Shown here piece after piece: positions 34,301 through 43,192 of a stretch of DNA of 64,000 nt. The position numbers were made by a program, and so were the translations under genes. A model generated the notes under the pieces. The model saw only the letters and a list, made by a program, of their open reading frames with translations, was not told the DNA's origin and ran no database searches. The stretch is from Gammaproteobacteria bacterium (GTDB lineage: Bacteria; Pseudomonadota; Gammaproteobacteria; Pseudomonadales; Azotimanducaceae). Where the stretch lies: NCBI GenBank assembly GCA_003247835.1, contig QJYB01000061.1, positions 95,020-159,019 on the forward strand. The letters are read 5' to 3'. How positions within the stretch are numbered: position 1 is the stretch's first letter; each line of letters begins with the position of its first letter.

Positions 34301-35218
34301 TCAGACGTGCAGGCGGTTCGGTCGCGAGTGTCGCCACTCCGCGAGCAGGGTTCTGAGCGCGCTGACGAAGGCCAGTGGCTGGTCCAGGAACAGATGGTGC
34401 TGGGCTTCAGGAATACCGACGAAGGGTACCGACTCGTCGAGCACCCTGAACATGTAGTCCGCCACCTCCTGGCTGAACAGGTAGCTGTCCTCACCGTAGA
34501 TCACGCCCACCCGGCACTTCAGTCGCGCCAGCTCTTCATGCATGTTGGTGTCGAAGGCCATCTTGCGGAACAGCCCGTCGTCGAACTTCCAGGTCCAGCC
34601 GCCCTCCGTCTGCTTCAACGAGTGGCGGCCGATGTAGTCGAGGATGAAGCCGTTGGAGCAGTCCTGGGGTGGCATGAGCCGGAACCGGCCGAGGGCCTCC
34701 TCGAACGTCTCGTAGACCCGCTTCGGCTTGATGGGTGAGCGACGGGGGTCCCGTTCCCATTTGAAGTCCGGCGGGCGCACCGCGGAGTCCACCAGCACGA
34801 TGCCCGTCAGCCTGTCGTTGTGCAGCAGCCCCGTTTTCAGCGTCACGAAGCCGCCGAAACTGTGGCCGACGACAATGGTGTCGTCCCCGAAGCCGGCATC
34901 CGCGGCCACGCCGATGACCTCGTCCGCGAAGAGCTCGGGCGAGTACCGCTTGCGGCGGCCGCTGTCGCCGGCACCGGACAGGTCGAGCGCAACCACCCGG
35001 TACTCGCGGAGGAAGAACGGTGCGATGAACGTCCACCAGTGCGCATGCGCGCCATTGCCGTGCACGAAAATCAGGCCCGGCTTCTCCTCGGCGCCATCGA
35101 CGTCGTCCGCTTCGTTCCACGACAGGTAGTGAATGGCGACACCGCCCACTTCCACCGTCCTGTCCTCATAGGGCACTTCCAGCGCCCGATTGAACCACCC
35201 AGGGGCGTGCGTCAACAT
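34301..35218 (-). CDS. Alpha/beta hydrolase
   Basis: 305-residue cytoplasmic hydrolase. FVHGNGAHAHWW gives the oxyanion-hole HGxG-type loop and LDLSGAGDSGRR the strand-4 turn. The nucleophile is the Ser of VGHSFGGFV. The acid is probably in GVIYGEDSYLF, and the His in EAQHHLFLDQP near the C-terminus. The ATG at 35218 starts nine bases after the stop of the quinone oxidoreductase gene; upstream sequence in frame is antisense shadow. It is the last gene of an M3 peptidase, oxidoreductase and hydrolase operon. Such pairs often process aromatic or acyl esters; no specific substrate is visible. Confidence 0.88.
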   Translation of the reverse strand: MLTHAPGWFNRALEVPYEDRTVEVGGVAIHYLSWNEADDVDGAEEKPGLIFVHGNGAHAHWWTFIAPFFLREYRVVALDLSGAGDSGRRKRYSPELFADEVIGVAADAGFGDDTIVVGHSFGGFVTLKTGLLHNDRLTGIVLVDSAVRPPDFKWERDPRRSPIKPKRVYETFEEALGRFRLMPPQDCSNGFILDYIGRHSLKQTEGGWTWKFDDGLFRKMAFDTNMHEELARLKCRVGVIYGEDSYLFSQEVADYMFRVLDESVPFVGIPEAQHHLFLDQPLAFVSALRTLLAEWRHSRPNRLHV

Positions 35219-35226
35219 GTTGTACC

Positions 35227-36192
35227 TCAGTAGGAAGTGATGACCGCCTTGCCGATGACCTTGCGCGCCCGGATCAGATTGAGCGCCCTGGCGGTCTCCG
35301 CGAGCGGCAGGCGATGGGAGATGTATGGCCGGATGCTGCCTGCCGCAAGCAGTGACAGAAGCTCTGCATTGTTGCGGGCAGCCCACTCCGGATCATGACG
35401 GGACAGCGCGCCGATGGTGAAGCCGATGAGCTCCGCGTCCTTGATCAGCAGGTGGTTGGTCTTGGCCAGCGCCGGTCGGCCGCTGGTGAAGCCGACGATG
35501 AGAATGCGACCGAACGGCGCGATGCAGCGCATGGACTCGTCGAAGACATTGCCACCCACCGGATCGTAGATCACATCCGCGCCGCGGTCGCCGGTGAGCG
35601 CCTTGACCTGATCGCGAAAACCACCGGTGTAGTCGATGGCGTGATCCGCGCCCATCTCCAGAGCCACCCGCCGCTTCTCCTCGGTGCTGGCCGTCGCAAT
35701 GACCGTCGCACCCAGATACTTGCCGAGATCGACGGCGGCGAGACCCACGCCGCCCGCGGCACCGTGCACCAGCAGTGTTTCACCTTTTTTCAGCCGGCCG
35801 CGCTGCAGCCCGTACAGACCCGTGGCGTAATTGGCCCGGAACGCCGCCGCCGCATCGAATCCCACGGTGTCCGGCAGCAGGGTGGCCCGGCTCTGATCGA
35901 CGAGCACCTGTTCCACGCATCCACCCGGGCAGAGCACCCGATCTCCCACGGAAAAACCGCGCACCGACTCACCCACCTCGGTGACCACCCCCGCACCCTC
36001 GCCGCCGACGATGAACGGCAGTGACGGTTTGACCTGGTACTCCCCGGCCACCATCAGCACGTCGGTGAACGCCACGCCTCTGGCGTTCAGCCAGACTTTC
36101 AGCTGCCTGGGACCTGGCGCACCGGGTGGGTCGATCTCACGGACCACCAGGTCATCCGGAGTGCCGAGCTTTTCGCAGAATACGGCCTTCAT
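35227..36192 (-). CDS. NADPH:quinone oxidoreductase family protein (MDR superfamily)
   Basis: 321-residue medium-chain dehydrogenase/reductase of the zinc-free quinone reductase type. It shows FIVGGEGAGVVTEVGESVRGFSVGDRV, the YATGLYGLQRGRLKKGE linker, the NADPH-binding HGAAGGVGLAAVDLGK, and GADVIYDPVGGNVFDESMRCIAPFGRILIVGF. The structural-zinc cysteine cluster of alcohol dehydrogenases is absent, in line with a quinone or enoyl reductase. It lies 12 bases after the M3 peptidase stop and nine before the hydrolase start, so it is co-transcribed with both. A role in redox detoxification is the family expectation. Confidence 0.88.
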   Translation of the reverse strand: MKAVFCEKLGTPDDLVVREIDPPGAPGPRQLKVWLNARGVAFTDVLMVAGEYQVKPSLPFIVGGEGAGVVTEVGESVRGFSVGDRVLCPGGCVEQVLVDQSRATLLPDTVGFDAAAAFRANYATGLYGLQRGRLKKGETLLVHGAAGGVGLAAVDLGKYLGATVIATASTEEKRRVALEMGADHAIDYTGGFRDQVKALTGDRGADVIYDPVGGNVFDESMRCIAPFGRILIVGFTSGRPALAKTNHLLIKDAELIGFTIGALSRHDPEWAARNNAELLSLLAAGSIRPYISHRLPLAETARALNLIRARKVIGKAVITSY

Positions 36193-36204
36193 GGTGCCTC
36201 GCTG

Positions 36205-38325
36205 TCAGCCCGCCGCCTTCAGACCCTGATCGGCGAGCAGCGCGTCCGCCGTGGCGTCCCGGCCGCGGAACTGCCGGTAGACTTCCTTCGCTGGCAGGCT
36301 GCCACCGAGACCCAGCACGGTGCGCCGGAACCGGTCCGCCACGTCGATGAGCGCGCTCTCGTCGTCGAGTCCCGCTTCGCGGAACGCGGCAAAGGCATCG
36401 GCGGCGAGCACCTCCGCCCACTTGTAGGAGTAGTAACCGGCTGCATAACCCCCAGCGAAGAGATGGCCGAAGGCCGGCAGCTGGGTCTCATCTTCCAGCA
36501 TCGGCATGACGACGGTTTCCTTCGCCACGTCCTGCTCGATCTGAAACGGCGTGCGGTCGTCGTTGACGCCCGGCAACCCGTAACCCTGATGCAGCGCCAT
36601 GTCGGTCTTGCCGAAGTGGAGCTGCCGGAGCGTCGCCGTGCCGACCATGAAGTTGCGGCTCGCCAGGATGCGGTCGATGGTCTCGTCGTCGAGCGGCTCT
36701 CCCGTGTCCACATGGGCCGTCATGGCCTTCAGGAACGGCTTGTGTTCCATCCAGTACTCGTTGAACTGACTCGCGAGCTCCACGGCATCCCACTCGATCA
36801 GGTTCAGCCCCGACGCACCGCCTTCTTCCACATCGGTGAACATGTGCTGCGTAGCGTGGCCGAACTCGTGAAACAGGGTGCGCACCTCCTCCAGCGACAT
36901 GAGTGCCGGTTCGCCGTCTTCCGGCGGGCGCCCGTTCATGACAAACAACGCCACGGGTAGGCTGGAGGTCTGACCCGCTGCGGCCAGGGTCCGGTTCCTG
37001 CCGACCACGGTGTTCATCCAGGCGCCGCCGCGCTTTTCTCCGGGTCTGGCGTACGGGTCCACGAAGAACCCGGCGATCACCTCGCCGTTGCGCAGCACCT
37101 CGTAGAACGTGACGCTCTCATCCCACACCGGCACCGCACCCGCTTCCACCTGACGGATACACAATCCGTAGAGGCGCTCGGTCAGCGAAAACAGACCTTC
37201 CAGAACCCTGGGCATCTGGAAGTAGGCCCGCAGCGCTTCCGAGTCGTAGTCGTACTGCTCCTCCCGGAGCCGCTCGGAAACGAACGTCACGTCCCAGGGC
37301 TCGAGCCTGTCTCCAAGGTCGTGGCTTACCAGATACTGCTCGAGCGCGTGCCGATCAGATTCCGCGGCAGGACGCGCGGCCGCCTCGAGCTCGTCGAGCA
37401 GCGCCCATACCGCCTCCACCGTGCCGGCCATCTTGGCGTCCACGGACAGCGCCGCGAAGTGGTCGAAACCAACAAGCCGGGCTTCTTCCTGTCTCAGCCG
37501 CAGCATCTCCTCGAGAACCGGCCGGTTGTCGAAACCCTGCCCTGATCCGCGCTCCCGGAACGCGCGGTAGAAACGCTCCCTGAGTCTCCGATCCTTCGCA
37601 AACTGGATGACGGCAGAGTAGTTCACCCCGTTGACCACGAAGTGCCAGGGTCCGTTTTCGACCGATGCCTCCTGCACGCCGTCTTCGACAGCAGTTCGTA
37701 CCGCGGCGGCAAGCACCGGTGCCGGCACGCCGTCGACCTCCGACCGTCGCGTCACCACCACTCGGGCGGTCTTCTCTTCTTTCACCAGGTTGGTCTGGAA
37801 GTCGTTGCTGAGTGTCGACAACCGCTGCTGAATCTCCTCGTATCGTTCCCTGGCCGCGCCGACGAGGTGCACACCGGACCTTTCCATACCGCGGATGGAT
37901 TCGGTCAGCACCCGCTGGCGCGCCGGACCGAGGCCGGCGAAGGCCTCCGAATCGCGAATCGCGCACAGGGCATCGAACAGCGGGCGGCTCTGCGCCATGC
38001 GGTTCGAGAACGCCACATATCTCGGCCGCACCTCGTCGTAGGCTGCCTGGAGCGCATCGGAATACTTGACGCTGAGCAGGTGGTTGATCCCGCCGAACAG
38101 CGCACCGAGCCTGAGCTGCATCTTCTCGAGCGGCACCATCAGCGCCTCCCACGTCGCCGGCGCGTCCGCTTCGAGCCGGTCGAACTCCGCTTCGGCCTCT
38201 TCGAGCAGCGCTGTCGCCGCGGGCACCACCCGCTCGGCCTCGAAGGCCTCCCACAGCGGCAGGTGGGTAACGGGACCCAGGCTGGCCGTCGCTTCCAGCA
38301 GGGCGAGCGCTTCGGAACTGGTCAT
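36205..38325 (-). CDS. M3-family oligopeptidase (oligopeptidase A-like)
   Basis: 706-residue cytoplasmic zinc metallopeptidase that degrades short peptides and cleaved signal peptides. The zinc site is HEFGH at residues 486-490, with the third ligand Glu516 in EWDAVELASQF. The substrate-binding loops GLPGVNDDRTPFQ-like and FAGGYAAGYYSYKWAEVLAADAFAAF near the C-terminus match PrlC. The family's SSLPVALFVMNG segment precedes HEFGH. The ATG at 38325 starts the homologous part, with GAGAGAT before it. It leads an operon with the quinone oxidoreductase and hydrolase, and would process peptides imported by the Yej-like system. Confidence 0.93.
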   Translation of the reverse strand: MTSSEALALLEATASLGPVTHLPLWEAFEAERVVPAATALLEEAEAEFDRLEADAPATWEALMVPLEKMQLRLGALFGGINHLLSVKYSDALQAAYDEVRPRYVAFSNRMAQSRPLFDALCAIRDSEAFAGLGPARQRVLTESIRGMERSGVHLVGAARERYEEIQQRLSTLSNDFQTNLVKEEKTARVVVTRRSEVDGVPAPVLAAAVRTAVEDGVQEASVENGPWHFVVNGVNYSAVIQFAKDRRLRERFYRAFRERGSGQGFDNRPVLEEMLRLRQEEARLVGFDHFAALSVDAKMAGTVEAVWALLDELEAAARPAAESDRHALEQYLVSHDLGDRLEPWDVTFVSERLREEQYDYDSEALRAYFQMPRVLEGLFSLTERLYGLCIRQVEAGAVPVWDESVTFYEVLRNGEVIAGFFVDPYARPGEKRGGAWMNTVVGRNRTLAAAGQTSSLPVALFVMNGRPPEDGEPALMSLEEVRTLFHEFGHATQHMFTDVEEGGASGLNLIEWDAVELASQFNEYWMEHKPFLKAMTAHVDTGEPLDDETIDRILASRNFMVGTATLRQLHFGKTDMALHQGYGLPGVNDDRTPFQIEQDVAKETVVMPMLEDETQLPAFGHLFAGGYAAGYYSYKWAEVLAADAFAAFREAGLDDESALIDVADRFRRTVLGLGGSLPAKEVYRQFRGRDATADALLADQGLKAAG

Positions 38326-38493
38326 CGACACGGATCTCTCGTGGCAGGTCGGGGCCCGGCATTGTACTGAATCCCGGTGAGACCGGGGGAGATGAGGTCG
38401 TCCAGCGGCTGCCATGGTGCTCCGCGACCTGCTCTCCCGCTTTCCGAACCGTTTTCGATAGCGTCCTTCCAACAGACGCTTCGAGCCTCACGC

Positions 38494-38513
38494 AGTGTGA
38501 CACCCTTCACACT
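38494..38513. promoter_or_regulatory. CRP-consensus-like palindrome upstream of the coiled-coil gene
   Basis: AGTGTGA, six bases, TCACACT: perfect seven-base arms matching the CRP/Vfr consensus TGTGA-N6-TCACA exactly. The centre is 114 bases before the ATG at 38618. A possible -10 (TGTTAG, 38555-38560) would place it near -63, a typical class I position. A site for the divergent M3 peptidase is also possible. The rest of the 292-base gap 38326-38617 shows nothing else. Confidence 0.55.
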
Positions 38514-38617
38514 TGCCGGGCAGGTTCATATCGCGCTTACACCGTGCTGAGAACTGTTAGGCTGTAAAGCGACCGAAGATACCGGAGCATCGTCAAGTGC
38601 TTAGCGTTGACTGATCG

Positions 38618-40792
38618 ATGCTCGAAGATCCCAACACCCTGCTCTCACCCACGCTGATCGGAGCCCTTGCGGTAGTCGCCGTGGTCTGCTTCGTCGTCGG
38701 CCGGCTCAGCAGCTCGGGAGCGAAAAAGCGTGAGGAAGCGCTGAAGCGCGAAGTGCTCGACGCCAAGGCCTCCGTCCCTCAACTCGAGTCCGGCATTCGT
38801 AACCGGGATCAGCAGATCACGCGTCTGCAGGAAGAGATCAACGACCTGAACGACCGCAGCAACGATCTGCTTCGCCGTCAGGACCAGCAGAACAACGACC
38901 TGCGCCGTGCCCAGCGAGAGGTCAAGAACCTCACCTCCGAGCTCAACGCCGTCCGCGGTGTGCGCCGCTCCGACGACAACATCGTCATGGACGGATTCGA
39001 GGACGAGGCGGCCGGGGAGCCGGGTGATTCCGCCCTCACTACGCAGCTGAAGAAGACCGAAGCCCTCTACGAGAAGCTCAAGGGTGCGCTCATCAAGCGG
39101 GACGAACGTATCGAGGAGCTTGAGAACCTGCTGCAGGGGCAGGGTGAGCAGCCCGCCAGACCGGATCCCATCATCCACGAGGAAGTTTCCAGCACCGAGC
39201 TGAAGCCACTCGAGGACAAGATCAGGGAACAGACCGGCGTCATCGAAGCGCTGCAGGAACAGGTCTCGGAGCTGCGCAGAGAAAAGGAGATGCTGGAGGA
39301 TCTGGCCAGCCGCCGCAGCAAGTCGAACAGGGCGCTCAAGGACGCCACGGCGGAGATAGAAGCCCGGGTACCGGAGCTCGAAAAGCAGATCGGCGAGCGC
39401 GACCAGACCATCACCGCCCGCGAAGCCTCCATCAAACGCCTGCTCGGAGAGGTGGAGACCGCCAAGGCGGATATCACCAGCCGCGACAGAACCATCGAGA
39501 CGCTGAACGTCGATCTCGAAACCAAGACCCGGCTCGTCGAAACCAGCGAGCAGCGCGAGAACGCGCTCAAAGCCACCATCGCCGCCCGGGAGGAACGGAT
39601 CGGATCCCTGGATCAGGAACTCGTCACCACCCTCGGCGTGGTGCGCTCCCTGGAGAAGGATCTGGGCACGGCCAATAGTCGGATCACCGAGCAGCAGGCC
39701 GCCGTGGAACAGCTGAATACCGAGCTCGCCAGACAGCAGCAGGCCCAGGCGTCGCTGACGGGCACGATCCGCGACCGCGACTTCAGGATCGACGCCCTGA
39801 CCTCAGACAAAGAGGCCCTTGAAAAATCCCTTGCCGAGGCCCGCGAGGCGACACAGAGCGCCGAACGTACCGCAGAAGCCGTACGTCGGGAAGCCGCGGA
39901 CAGCCAGCAGCTGTTCGAGAAGCACCAGGACGCGGTGGCGTCCGAGAAGGCAGTCGCCGAACGGGAAACCAAGGCGCTCAAGCGGGAAATCGAAGATCTT
40001 CAGTCAAACCTCAAGCAGCATCAGCAGTGGATGGAAAAGCTGAAAGTCTCGCTCGAGGAGAAGGAGAACCGCAGCCGGGAAAGCCAGCGCAAGCTGGAGG
40101 AGCTGCGCGCAGAGCTCGACCACGCGAACGAGCAGCTACGGCAGCGCCACGACGAGCGTCAGAACGCCGAAGACGCGCAGCACGAGCTGGAGCGCGAGAT
40201 CGTTGCCCTGAAGTCCCGGGACGAGCACACCAGGGCGGAGCTCGCCGAGCACGCCCAGACCGTTTCCGTCTACAAGAGCATGCTGGCGGATCGGGACTTC
40301 CGGATAGAGAGCCTGGAGCAGGAGCTGCACGGCCGAATGCCGGCGGACGAAGGTCCGGAACGGCCAGCGGCCGTTGCCGAGCCTGTCGCTGAAACGACAT
40401 CCAGCACGGCAGAGCAGCCTCAGACGACCGACGAACCGCCGGTAGTTGAGGCAACCCAGACGATTCCAGAGGCGGCCGCGTCCGTTGAAGCAGCACTTCA
40501 ACAGGCAGAGGAGGCCCCCCCAGAGCCGGCTCCTGCAGAGGCCGCTGCTGCTGAGGCGGCTACTTCCGAGCCTAAGCCGATCGAATCGACGGCGGACGTT
40601 GGATCTGCAGACGCGGCCCAGGCGCTGCAGGACGAACAACCGGCAGTCAATGCCGTGTCGGAATCAACGTCGGAATCCGGCACGGAACCGTCGGCAGAGC
40701 AGGCGGCAATCTCTTCGAACCTTCCCATCCCCTGCCCACCGGAAACGACGGACGACGAGGACGAGCCTCGCGCCCAGCAGGCGGCAAGCTGA
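38618..40792 (+). CDS. Membrane-anchored long coiled-coil protein with disordered acidic tail
   Basis: 724 residues, function not recognised. One membrane helix lies at about residues 12-30 (TLIGALAVVAVVCFVVGRL), so the rest is probably cytoplasmic. Residues about 36-570 are almost continuous coiled coil, rich in Glu, Arg, Leu and Gln. A motif R-D-x-x-I-x-x-L recurs near residues 63, 161, 289, 324 (with E), 387 and 559. Residues 575-724 are an Ala/Glu/Pro-rich disordered tail. It resembles rod proteins that organise envelope, division or nucleoid machinery, but has no family-specific domain I can name. A CRP-like palindrome lies upstream. It converges with an MFS gene. Confidence 0.75.
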   Translation: MLEDPNTLLSPTLIGALAVVAVVCFVVGRLSSSGAKKREEALKREVLDAKASVPQLESGIRNRDQQITRLQEEINDLNDRSNDLLRRQDQQNNDLRRAQREVKNLTSELNAVRGVRRSDDNIVMDGFEDEAAGEPGDSALTTQLKKTEALYEKLKGALIKRDERIEELENLLQGQGEQPARPDPIIHEEVSSTELKPLEDKIREQTGVIEALQEQVSELRREKEMLEDLASRRSKSNRALKDATAEIEARVPELEKQIGERDQTITAREASIKRLLGEVETAKADITSRDRTIETLNVDLETKTRLVETSEQRENALKATIAAREERIGSLDQELVTTLGVVRSLEKDLGTANSRITEQQAAVEQLNTELARQQQAQASLTGTIRDRDFRIDALTSDKEALEKSLAEAREATQSAERTAEAVRREAADSQQLFEKHQDAVASEKAVAERETKALKREIEDLQSNLKQHQQWMEKLKVSLEEKENRSRESQRKLEELRAELDHANEQLRQRHDERQNAEDAQHELEREIVALKSRDEHTRAELAEHAQTVSVYKSMLADRDFRIESLEQELHGRMPADEGPERPAAVAEPVAETTSSTAEQPQTTDEPPVVEATQTIPEAAASVEAALQQAEEAPPEPAPAEAAAAEAATSEPKPIESTADVGSADAAQALQDEQPAVNAVSESTSESGTEPSAEQAAISSNLPIPCPPETTDDEDEPRAQQAAS

Positions 40793-40809
40793 TTCCATCT
40801 AGCAGCAGC

Positions 40810-42120
40810 TCAGGCGCTGACGACGGCGGGTGACGCCTCTCCACTGTCGGGACGCTTCGGCGGCGTCGCGGCCAGAAAGCAGAACGACCCCAGCACCGCG
40901 AGGCCGGCCAGCACAGCCAGCCCGACCTGATAGTTGCCGTAGGTATCGGCCATGATCCCGGCAAAGACCGGTCCACCCGACATGCCGAACATCACGATCA
41001 GCGAGGAGAATCCCATGATCGTGCCGAAGGAGCTCGGCCCGAAGTAGTCGGCTCTGAGCGCCACCATCAGCGGACCACGGGCACCCCAGGCCACGCCATG
41101 CAGCACCGCGAACGCGAGCACCATGGAAAAGGAGGTGGCATAGGTGACCAGCAGCAGCCCGGCAGCATGCGCCACCATGCAGGCGGTGCAGATCAGCCGC
41201 TTGTTCAACCTGTCGCCCAGGTAACCGCCACAGAGCTGGCCCACCATCTGGAACCCGGTGAGCAGCGCCACCACACCGCCGGCTTCCACCATGCTGTAGT
41301 GAAGCCCCTCGGTCAGGTGGGCGATCAGGTGGACCATGACCGCCGAAACCGTCAGCAGGGCCAGCGCGTGACCCAGCGAGATGAGCCAGAACGACGGCGT
41401 CCGCATGGCCTCCCGTGCGGTGAAGTCGCGGTATGAATGAGCCGGATGTGCCGCTGCAGTGTCGGACTCGGCCGGCCGGGGCGGCTCGCCGTCCGGTAGC
41501 TCACCATGATCCTCGGGGCGATGGCGGATCAGCTGCACCAGCGGCAGACCCACCACCAGCACCAGCACCCCGGACAGCAGCGCCGTGGTCCGCCAGCCGT
41601 AGGTGGACAGCAGCAGGATCACCAGGGGTACGGACAGACCGCCGATGGAGAACCCGAGCTGGGAGGTGGCGACGGCCTTGGCCCGATGCCGGTTGAACCA
41701 GCTGACGATGGAGACCATCAGCGTCGCGAACCCGCCCAGGCTCGATCCCAACGCGATCAGCACGAAGCAGAGATAGAACGTGAGGAGTGAATCCACCCGA
41801 GAGAACAGCATGAATCCGACGCCGAACATCACGGTGCCGACGGTGAGAATGCGACGCGGACCGAGTCGGTCCACGAGCCATCCCTGCAGCGGTCCGAGAA
41901 TGCCGCTCTCGATCCGGGTGAGTGCGAACGCACCGGCCACAAGCGCCTTGCTCCAGCCGAACTCGTCGAGCAGGTACACCATGTAGGCACCGTAGGACTG
42001 CATCCACAGCACGCCGGCCAGCCACTGCACGCCCGCCGAGGCGGCGACGATCCACCAGCCGTAGAAGACGTGGCCCCGCGGCCGGAACATCCGGTTCAGA
42101 TTGTCGGTCAGCGCGCTCAC
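40810..42120 (-). CDS. MFS transporter, OFA/monocarboxylate-like
   Basis: 436-residue inner-membrane carrier with 12 helices. The N-terminus FYGWWIVAASAGVQWLAGVLWMQSYGAYMV is characteristic of the OFA (oxalate:formate antiporter) and monocarboxylate-type MFS group. Motif A-like GWLVDRLGPRRILTVG follows helix 2. A polar loop (RHRPEDHGELPDGEPP) joins the halves, and the second half has GGYLGDRLNKR and ARGPLMVALRADYFGPSSFGTIMG. It probably moves a small organic acid. It is the only gene between the coiled-coil gene and a split-barrel gene on the same strand, 92 bases away. Confidence 0.85.
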   Translation of the reverse strand: MSALTDNLNRMFRPRGHVFYGWWIVAASAGVQWLAGVLWMQSYGAYMVYLLDEFGWSKALVAGAFALTRIESGILGPLQGWLVDRLGPRRILTVGTVMFGVGFMLFSRVDSLLTFYLCFVLIALGSSLGGFATLMVSIVSWFNRHRAKAVATSQLGFSIGGLSVPLVILLLSTYGWRTTALLSGVLVLVVGLPLVQLIRHRPEDHGELPDGEPPRPAESDTAAAHPAHSYRDFTAREAMRTPSFWLISLGHALALLTVSAVMVHLIAHLTEGLHYSMVEAGGVVALLTGFQMVGQLCGGYLGDRLNKRLICTACMVAHAAGLLLVTYATSFSMVLAFAVLHGVAWGARGPLMVALRADYFGPSSFGTIMGFSSLIVMFGMSGGPVFAGIMADTYGNYQVGLAVLAGLAVLGSFCFLAATPPKRPDSGEASPAVVSA

Positions 42121-42198
42121 GAAGGGCAGGGATGATACGCGAGGCGGCTCGGCGGTGGCGATTTTCCGCCACGCTCTCGATCCCGGGATCCGATCCGG

Positions 42199-42214
42199 GA
42201 CCCGGCTCCGGGTC
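42199..42214 (-). terminator. Hairpin overlapping the stop of the anchored split-barrel gene
   Basis: GACCCGG, CT, CCGGGTC: perfect seven-base arms, reaching into the TGA of the minus-strand gene. A second 12-base palindrome (GATCCCGGGATC) lies at 42179-42190. No T-run. A possible transcript end before the MFS gene. Confidence 0.3.
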
Positions 42215-42611
42215 AGACGGGTACCAGCGCCACGGCGACGGCGGTGTCCCGTTTGCCGACCAGCAGCTCGATGATCACGTCCCGCCAGCCGTACTTGGAC
42301 CGCATCAGCCGGTTCACCTCGGCGGCCACAGGCGGCCGGGTCTCGGCACGATAACGCTCCGTGCGGGCGCCACGGGTCAGCTGCACGTCAGGTTCGGCCA
42401 CCAGACGTCGATACCAGCCCGAATCCGGTCCAGCGCGCAGGTATTGGGTACCGTCGATGTCCACCACCCACAGGCGTGTGTCCTTCGGGCCGTCCGCCGT
42501 TCGGGTGGTCAACACCACCACCTCCCCGGTCTCGGATGCGACGATCTGCGCGACCAGCACCAGTACCACCAGTCCTGCCACCGTCGCCAGCACGTAGAGC
42601 AGATAGCGCAT
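42213..42611 (-). CDS. Membrane-anchored split-barrel (nitroreductase/PPOX-like) protein
   Basis: 132 residues. An N-terminal helix (YLLYVLATVAGLVVLVLVAQIVA) precedes a small split barrel with VVLTTRTADGPKDTRLWVVDIDGTQYLRAGPDSGWYRRL, the pattern seen in F420/FMN-binding nitroreductase-like proteins, and VNRLMRSKYGWRDVIIELL. The KYGW motif recurs in the soluble split-barrel protein at 14958-15362. It diverges from a MarR regulator; two AT-rich imperfect palindromes lie between, so it is probably MarR-controlled. Cofactor and substrate are not known. Confidence 0.7.
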   Translation of the reverse strand: MRYLLYVLATVAGLVVLVLVAQIVASETGEVVVLTTRTADGPKDTRLWVVDIDGTQYLRAGPDSGWYRRLVAEPDVQLTRGARTERYRAETRPPVAAEVNRLMRSKYGWRDVIIELLVGKRDTAVAVALVPV

Positions 42612-42670
42612 GAGTCGTTTTCTCCGTTCGTCACCGATGAGGCATGAAGTGCAAGCCTACCTCGTTGATT

Positions 42671-42699
42671 GTTTAATATCAAACTGTTTTAAATTGAAC
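42671..42699. promoter_or_regulatory. Two AT-rich palindrome-like sites between split-barrel and MarR genes
   Basis: GTTTAATATCAAAC (42671-42684) is a 14-base palindrome broken at one pair. GTTTTAAATTGAAC (42686-42699) is a looser copy. They start 15 bases apart, on about the same face or 1.4 turns, and lie 23-50 bases before the MarR start. The sharp drop in GC against the surroundings supports a regulator-binding or promoter region. Confidence 0.5.
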
Positions 42700-42721
42700 C
42701 TTTAACCCGTATGCTGGCGGC

Positions 42722-43192
42722 ATGACAGCAGCCACCCGGAAAAGGAAAGCCGCCGCCGATCCGGCTGCGGCGTTCGAGTTCTTCAACGAGATTGGCATCA
42801 TCGGCCAGCTCGCCGGCAACACCATGGAACGATCGCTGCCGCACGGTCTCACGCAGTCGCAGTTTTCCGTGCTGAACTGGTTCTTCCGCGTTGACGACGA
42901 AGCCACCCCGGGGCGGCTGGCACGTGCCTTTCAGGTCACCGGCGGCGCCATGACCAACACCCTGGGCAAGCTGGCCGCCAAGGGCTTCGTCAGCGTTCAG
43001 CCGGATCCGGACAGCGGCCGCAGCAAGATCGTCCGGCTGACCCCGGCCGGCCGGCAGGCCCGTCTGGACGCCATCGCCGCCACCGAGCCGGCGCTGCTGG
43101 CCTTTCTCGAGCAGTTTCCGCGTCAGCGGCTGGACCGGGTCATGCCTTTGCTGCGCGCGGTGCGGGCTTATCTGGACGCCGCCAGGGACTGA
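42722..43192 (+). CDS. MarR-family transcriptional regulator
   Basis: 156-residue winged-helix regulator. Helix 1 contains FEFFNEIGIIGQLAGNTMERSL. LTQSQFSVLNWFFRVDDEATPGRLARAFQVTGGAMTNTLGKLAAKGFVSVQPDPDSGRSKIVRLTPAGRQ is the complete MarR core: helix-turn-helix, and the wing with DP.SGR.K.V.LT..G. The dimerising helix closes the protein. It probably represses itself and the divergent anchored split-barrel gene through the AT-rich sites between them. Its stop abuts the stop of the CoA transferase on the opposite strand, with no spare base, so the two transcripts probably overlap. Confidence 0.9.
   Translation: MTAATRKRKAAADPAAAFEFFNEIGIIGQLAGNTMERSLPHGLTQSQFSVLNWFFRVDDEATPGRLARAFQVTGGAMTNTLGKLAAKGFVSVQPDPDSGRSKIVRLTPAGRQARLDAIAATEPALLAFLEQFPRQRLDRVMPLLRAVRAYLDAARD

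Noticed and set aside
32649..34337. 562-residue minus-strand frame opposite the CoA transferase
   Set aside because: No motif, Arg/Gly/Ala-rich, and the plus strand has the CaiB-family match.
38494..38513. The CRP-like palindrome read as a terminator
   Set aside because: There is no T-run after it, it lies upstream of both flanking genes' starts, and the arms match a regulator consensus.
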